Shown here: one piece after another, positions 63,966 through 64,000 of the stretch | Position numbering within the stretch: position 1 is the stretch's first letter | How the letters are laid out: each line of letters opens with the position of its first letter | Assembly (NCBI RefSeq): GCF_014203535.1 | Contig: NZ_JACHJI010000002.1 | Location: 124,001 to 188,000 of the forward strand | Origin: Streptomyces griseomycini | Lineage (GTDB): Bacteria > Actinomycetota > Actinomycetes > Streptomycetales > Streptomycetaceae | Direction of reading: 5' to 3' | Length of the DNA stretch: 64,000 nucleotides | The notes under the pieces: generated by a model | Told to the model about the DNA's origin: nothing | Database searches by the model: none | The model's input: the letters and a program-made list of their open reading frames with translations, nothing else | Made by a program: the position numbers and the translations under genes

Positions 63966-64000
63966 GGTGCGTCACCCGAGTGAGCCGGACCACCGCACGA

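Overview
The window is chromosomal DNA of a Streptomyces. It is very GC-rich with strong third-position GC, shows WhiB-like, SigH-type and SigR/RsrA regulators, nickel superoxide dismutase, DasR and the epi-isozizaene synthase/CYP170 pair. The gene order matches, from memory, the conserved core run of S. coelicolor between the lon/kgd region and sigR, so most genes are syntenic housekeeping or regulatory genes. Lineage-specific changes sit between them. No rRNA, tRNA, CRISPR array or intact mobile element was seen.

Region 1 (1-26.8 kb): a truncated NIT-type sensor kinase, a PP2C-like protein, MarR, a secreted GH25 lysozyme, lon with HspR (HAIR) and ClgR-type sites, a two-component pair, the fused 2-oxoglutarate dehydrogenase/decarboxylase (kgd), a decayed Spo0M-like gene, a DUF4097-PadR operon with a palindromic operator, an HTH-ClpN pair with duplicated GTCAAC operators, malic enzyme, a glutamate/glutamine-type ABC importer, and sodX-sodN with a probable regulatory 3'UTR RNA.

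Region 2 (26.8-38 kb) is the most rearranged. It holds a broken XRE-cupin gene next to an intact B3/4 gene, a DHFR-like gene that seems to start at CTG, an IS481-type remnant abutting the stop codon of a GNAT gene at a CTAG target, a family 2B encapsulin shell gene with a polyprenyl diphosphate synthase cargo gene, a cytoplasmic-type amidase, a frameshifted DUF6010 gene, a PLP deaminase and a cation/proton antiporter. The encapsulin pair is the most interesting system here: a predicted protein nanocompartment with a cyclic-nucleotide-binding shell domain that would enclose an isoprenoid chain-elongation enzyme.

Region 3 (38-50 kb): an anti-sigma factor and sigH-type sigma factor, diacylglycerol kinase, wblE, pdtaS, a TetR/SDR pair, then nagB and dasR side by side with three DasR-type dre sites. 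The dasABCD genes that lie between nagB and dasR in S. coelicolor are absent. A DUF3311/sodium-solute symporter operon follows.

Region 4 (50-64 kb): the cobalamin-riboswitch-controlled class Ia ribonucleotide reductase operon nrdAB with an AraC-type nrdS, the albaflavenone pathway (epi-isozizaene synthase and CYP170), peptide deformylase, a TPR protein, an overlapping pair of membrane HD-domain proteins (one canonical HD-GYP, one degenerate), and rsrA-sigR with a sigR autoregulatory promoter (GGGAAT-N18-GTT) and an in-frame upstream start that would give the 55-residue-longer SigR' isoform.
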